Below, piece after piece: positions 61,940-64,000 of a DNA stretch of 64,000 nucleotides (position 1 is its first letter; every line of letters starts with the position of its first letter). This DNA is from Paenibacillus sacheonensis (GTDB lineage: Bacteria; Bacillota; Bacilli; Paenibacillales; Paenibacillaceae). Position numbers and translations under genes: made by a program. The stretch is from NCBI RefSeq assembly GCF_009909195.1, contig NZ_JAAAMU010000010.1:124001-188000 (forward strand). The letters are read 5' to 3'. The notes beneath the pieces were generated by a model. It was not told the origin of the DNA. It made no database searches and saw nothing but the letters and a program-made list of their open reading frames with translations.

Positions 61940-62884
61940 ATGCGCATCGTATTTATGGGAACGCCGGCATTCGCGGTCGCTTCGCTGGAAGCTGTCTTGG
62001 CTGCGGGCCATGCCGTCGAGCTTGTCGTCACCCAGCCGGATCGGCCGAAGGGACGCAAAAAAACATTGACGCCGCCTCCGGTCAAGGAAGCGGCGCTTCT
62101 GCGCGGCTTGCCCGTGGAACAGCCGGAGCGGCTGCGCGGCTCCGAGACGGCGGCGCGAATAGCCGAGCTGAAGCCGGATCTGATCGTAACGGCGGCTTAC
62201 GGGCAAATTCTGCCCAAAGCCGTGCTTGACGTGCCGCGGCTTGGCTGCATCAACGTGCATGGCTCGCTCCTTCCGAAATATCGCGGCGGCGCGCCGATTC
62301 AGCGCGCCATCATGGGCGGCGAGACGAAGACCGGCGTCACCATCATGTATATGGCCGAGGGACTCGATACCGGCGATATGATCAGCGTCGCGGAACTGCC
62401 GATCACGGACAAGGATACTTCCGGCACGCTGTTCGAGAAACTGACGGAGACAGGCGCGAAGCTGCTGGCGGAGACGCTCCCGTCCATCGAAGCGGGAACC
62501 GTTCAGGCGATCCCGCAAAATCATGACGAAGCGACCTACGCGCCGAACTTGACCCGCGACGACGAACGCATCGATTGGAACCGTCCGGCGCGGGCGATCT
62601 ACGACCAAGTCCGCGGCCTTTCGCCGATGGCCGGCGGGTTCACGCTGTGGAACGGCGAACCTTTTAAAATATGGGGCTGCACGATCGAGAAGCGCTCCGC
62701 ATCGGCTGCGCCGGGGACGGTTCTAGCCGTGTCCGGCGAAGGCATCGTGGTTCAAACCGGCGAAGACGCGCTGCTGTTGACGCTCATCCAGCCTTCCGGC
62801 AAGAAAGCGATGCCTGCTGCCGATTGGCTGCTCGGCGCTCGGCTGGCGCCGGGATCCGTCTTCGGATCCGGAGGTGAAGCATGA
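61940..62884 (+). CDS. fmt: Methionyl-tRNA formyltransferase
   Basis: Formylates initiator Met-tRNA with 10-formyl-THF. The 314-residue protein has MRIVFMGTPAFAVASLEA, the catalytic-site block INVHGSLLPKYRGGAPIQRAI, the Asp in EGLDTGDM, and a C-terminal tRNA-binding OB domain (about 205-310). It overlaps rsmB by four bases (ATGA). Confidence 0.96.
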   Translation: MRIVFMGTPAFAVASLEAVLAAGHAVELVVTQPDRPKGRKKTLTPPPVKEAALLRGLPVEQPERLRGSETAARIAELKPDLIVTAAYGQILPKAVLDVPRLGCINVHGSLLPKYRGGAPIQRAIMGGETKTGVTIMYMAEGLDTGDMISVAELPITDKDTSGTLFEKLTETGAKLLAETLPSIEAGTVQAIPQNHDEATYAPNLTRDDERIDWNRPARAIYDQVRGLSPMAGGFTLWNGEPFKIWGCTIEKRSASAAPGTVLAVSGEGIVVQTGEDALLLTLIQPSGKKAMPAADWLLGARLAPGSVFGSGGEA

Positions 62885-64000
62885 GCGCCGACGGCAGCAA
62901 AGGGACGGCAGGAAACAAAAGGGCGGTTGGCGGCAAAGGGAATGCCGGAAGCAAAGCGGCTGGCGGAAACGGACAAGCCCAGGCTGTGAAGCCGGCAGGA
63001 ACGAAGCCCGCGGGTTCGTCTAATAAAGGGCATGGGAAGTTTGCCCCGCGCGGCAAACGGCCCGGCGGCCGCAGCGGTCATAAGCCGGGACCGCAAGCGA
63101 GTCCGAAGCCGGAACCGCGGCGCAAAACAGCTCGCGAGGTCGCGCTGGACACGCTGGTTCGCGTGGCGGAAAGCGGTGCCTACAGCAATTTGCAGCTGAA
63201 TCGCTCACTGGAGGATTCGGGGCTTTCGAAGCCGGACGCGGGACTCGCGACCGAGCTCGTGTACGGAACGATTCAGCACCAGCGGCTGCTCGACGAGCGG
63301 TTGAATGCGCTCATTACGAAGGGTTTCAACAAATTGACGCCTTGGGTGCTCGTGCTCCTTCGAATGAGTGCGTACCAGCTGCTTCTGCTTGATCGCATCC
63401 CGGCTCACGCGGCCGTCAACGAAGCGGTCGTCATTGCCAAACGCCGCGGCCATAGCGGGATCTCCGGCATGGTCAACGGCGTTCTCCGTAATATGGAGCG
63501 CAATCTAACCGAACTGAGACAGCCGATCGAGCTTGCGGACCCGGTACTTCGAATCGGGATTGCGCATTCGTATCCCGACTGGCTGGTCAAACGATGGATC
63601 GCGAAGTACGGCGTCGAGACGGCGGAGCAGATCTGCGCGTCGGGGAACGAACGGCCGCACAGCAGCCTGCGCGTGAATCCGCTCAAGCTCTCGCGCGAGA
63701 AAGCCGAATCGCTGTTAATGGAATCCGGCTTCGAATCGGCGCCGTCCGCGCTTGCCGTGGAAGGAATTATCGTAAGCGGCGGCGGGAACCTGGCCATGAC
63801 GGACGGCTATAAGAACGGCTGGTGGTCTTTGCAGGACGAGAGCTCCATGCTGGTTGCGGACGTCTGCGCGCCCGAGCCGGGCATGCGCGTGCTGGACTGC
63901 TGCGCCGCGCCGGGCGGCAAGACGACCCATCTCGCGGAGCTGATGGAGGACCGGGGAGAGATCGTCGCCAACGACGTCCATCCGCACAAGCGGCAGCTCA
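62881..64000 (+). CDS. rsmB: 16S rRNA m5C967 methyltransferase RsmB (partial, runs off the window)
   Basis: Methylates C967 of 16S rRNA with SAM. The frame is open from the ATG at 62881, which overlaps the fmt stop, to the window end (373 codons). After residue 81 it is a normal RsmB: a NusB-like domain (RKTAREVALDTLVRVAESGAYSNLQLN...) and the methyltransferase domain with motif I LDCCAAPGGKT (D339). The catalytic TCSx and PC motifs lie beyond the end. The first 80 residues are unusual: a Gly/Lys/Ala/Pro-rich, basic, repetitive stretch with no closer start codon, so an intrinsically disordered N-terminal extension is encoded. Confidence 0.93.
   Translation, partial: MSADGSKGTAGNKRAVGGKGNAGSKAAGGNGQAQAVKPAGTKPAGSSNKGHGKFAPRGKRPGGRSGHKPGPQASPKPEPRRKTAREVALDTLVRVAESGAYSNLQLNRSLEDSGLSKPDAGLATELVYGTIQHQRLLDERLNALITKGFNKLTPWVLVLLRMSAYQLLLLDRIPAHAAVNEAVVIAKRRGHSGISGMVNGVLRNMERNLTELRQPIELADPVLRIGIAHSYPDWLVKRWIAKYGVETAEQICASGNERPHSSLRVNPLKLSREKAESLLMESGFESAPSALAVEGIIVSGGGNLAMTDGYKNGWWSLQDESSMLVADVCAPEPGMRVLDCCAAPGGKTTHLAELMEDRGEIVANDVHPHKRQL

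Overview
The window looks like a chromosomal segment of a Gram-positive, endospore-former-type Firmicute of the Paenibacillaceae (Paenibacillus or a close relative). The reasons are strong AGGAGG-like ribosome sites, frequent GTG/TTG starts, a tyrosyl T-box, CcpA with a cre site, a Crh-like HPr paralogue, bacilliredoxin YtxJ, YlaN, YlbF/YlbG, RemA, RqcH and flotillin. Gene order follows Bacillus subtilis in two blocks (ytxJ-ccpA-acuC/acuA-acsA-tyrS-rpsD, and yloA-yloB-remA-gmk-rpoZ-coaBC-priA-def-fmt-rsmB), but the G+C content is clearly higher than in Bacillus. I see no phage, insertion sequence, CRISPR array, tRNA or rRNA; this is mostly core genome with a few accessory inserts.

Layout. 1-3.4 kb: shikimate kinase, a divergent EPSP synthase, a CoA-binding protein and a low-complexity Gln/Asn/Gly/Tyr repeat protein. 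3.5-7.2 kb: a PTS operon (N-acetylglucosamine-type EIICBA plus Enzyme I, without ptsH). 7.2-9.2 kb: PfpI-type protein, VanZ-like membrane protein, zinc-ribbon protein, YtxJ. 9.2-14.8 kb: ccpA-mtnN, then acuA-acuC divergent from acsA, with a cre site on the acsA promoter; this is the acetate-activation module with its acetylation/deacetylation control. 14.9-19.8 kb: a class A penicillin-binding protein with two FN3 domains, and tyrS behind a T-box. 19.9-22.0 kb: NfeD-like protein and flotillin behind an ECF-sigma-like promoter. 22.1-26.0 kb: a small accessory cluster (AraC regulator, PhyH-type dioxygenase, a second AraC regulator, DUF2961/GH172 protein). 26.0-31.8 kb: rpsD with its leader, a GAF-GGDEF protein, lipoprotein, M29 aminopeptidase, HPr-like protein without the catalytic His, ylaN. 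31.9-38.8 kb: Ca2+/H+ antiporter, beta-propeller/stalk-domain protein, Asp23-family protein, ftsW-yugN, M20 amidohydrolase, CBS protein. 38.9-44.1 kb: XPB-type helicase and its partner, ylbF-ylbG, an unknown protein. 44.2-52.8 kb: LysR regulator, PHP phosphoesterase, rqcH, Ca2+-ATPase, a MerR-methyltransferase fusion and a second methyltransferase. 52.8-53.4 kb: a non-coding array of structured direct repeats. 53.5-64.0 kb: dapF, yitJ, then the remA-gmk-rpoZ-coaBC-priA-def-fmt-rsmB housekeeping run, with rsmB cut by the window end.

The strongest candidates for something not well described are: the MerR-methyltransferase fusion next to a second methyltransferase behind a MerR-type 19-bp-spacer promoter; the HPr-like protein that keeps the regulatory Ser but has lost the phosphocarrier His; the repeat array at 52.8-53.25 kb with three GNRA-capped hairpins; the prion-like repeat protein at 2.7 kb; and the EPSP synthase whose substrate-site signatures differ from the textbook enzyme. 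All functional claims here come from reading the sequence and from memory of the families; no database search was run.
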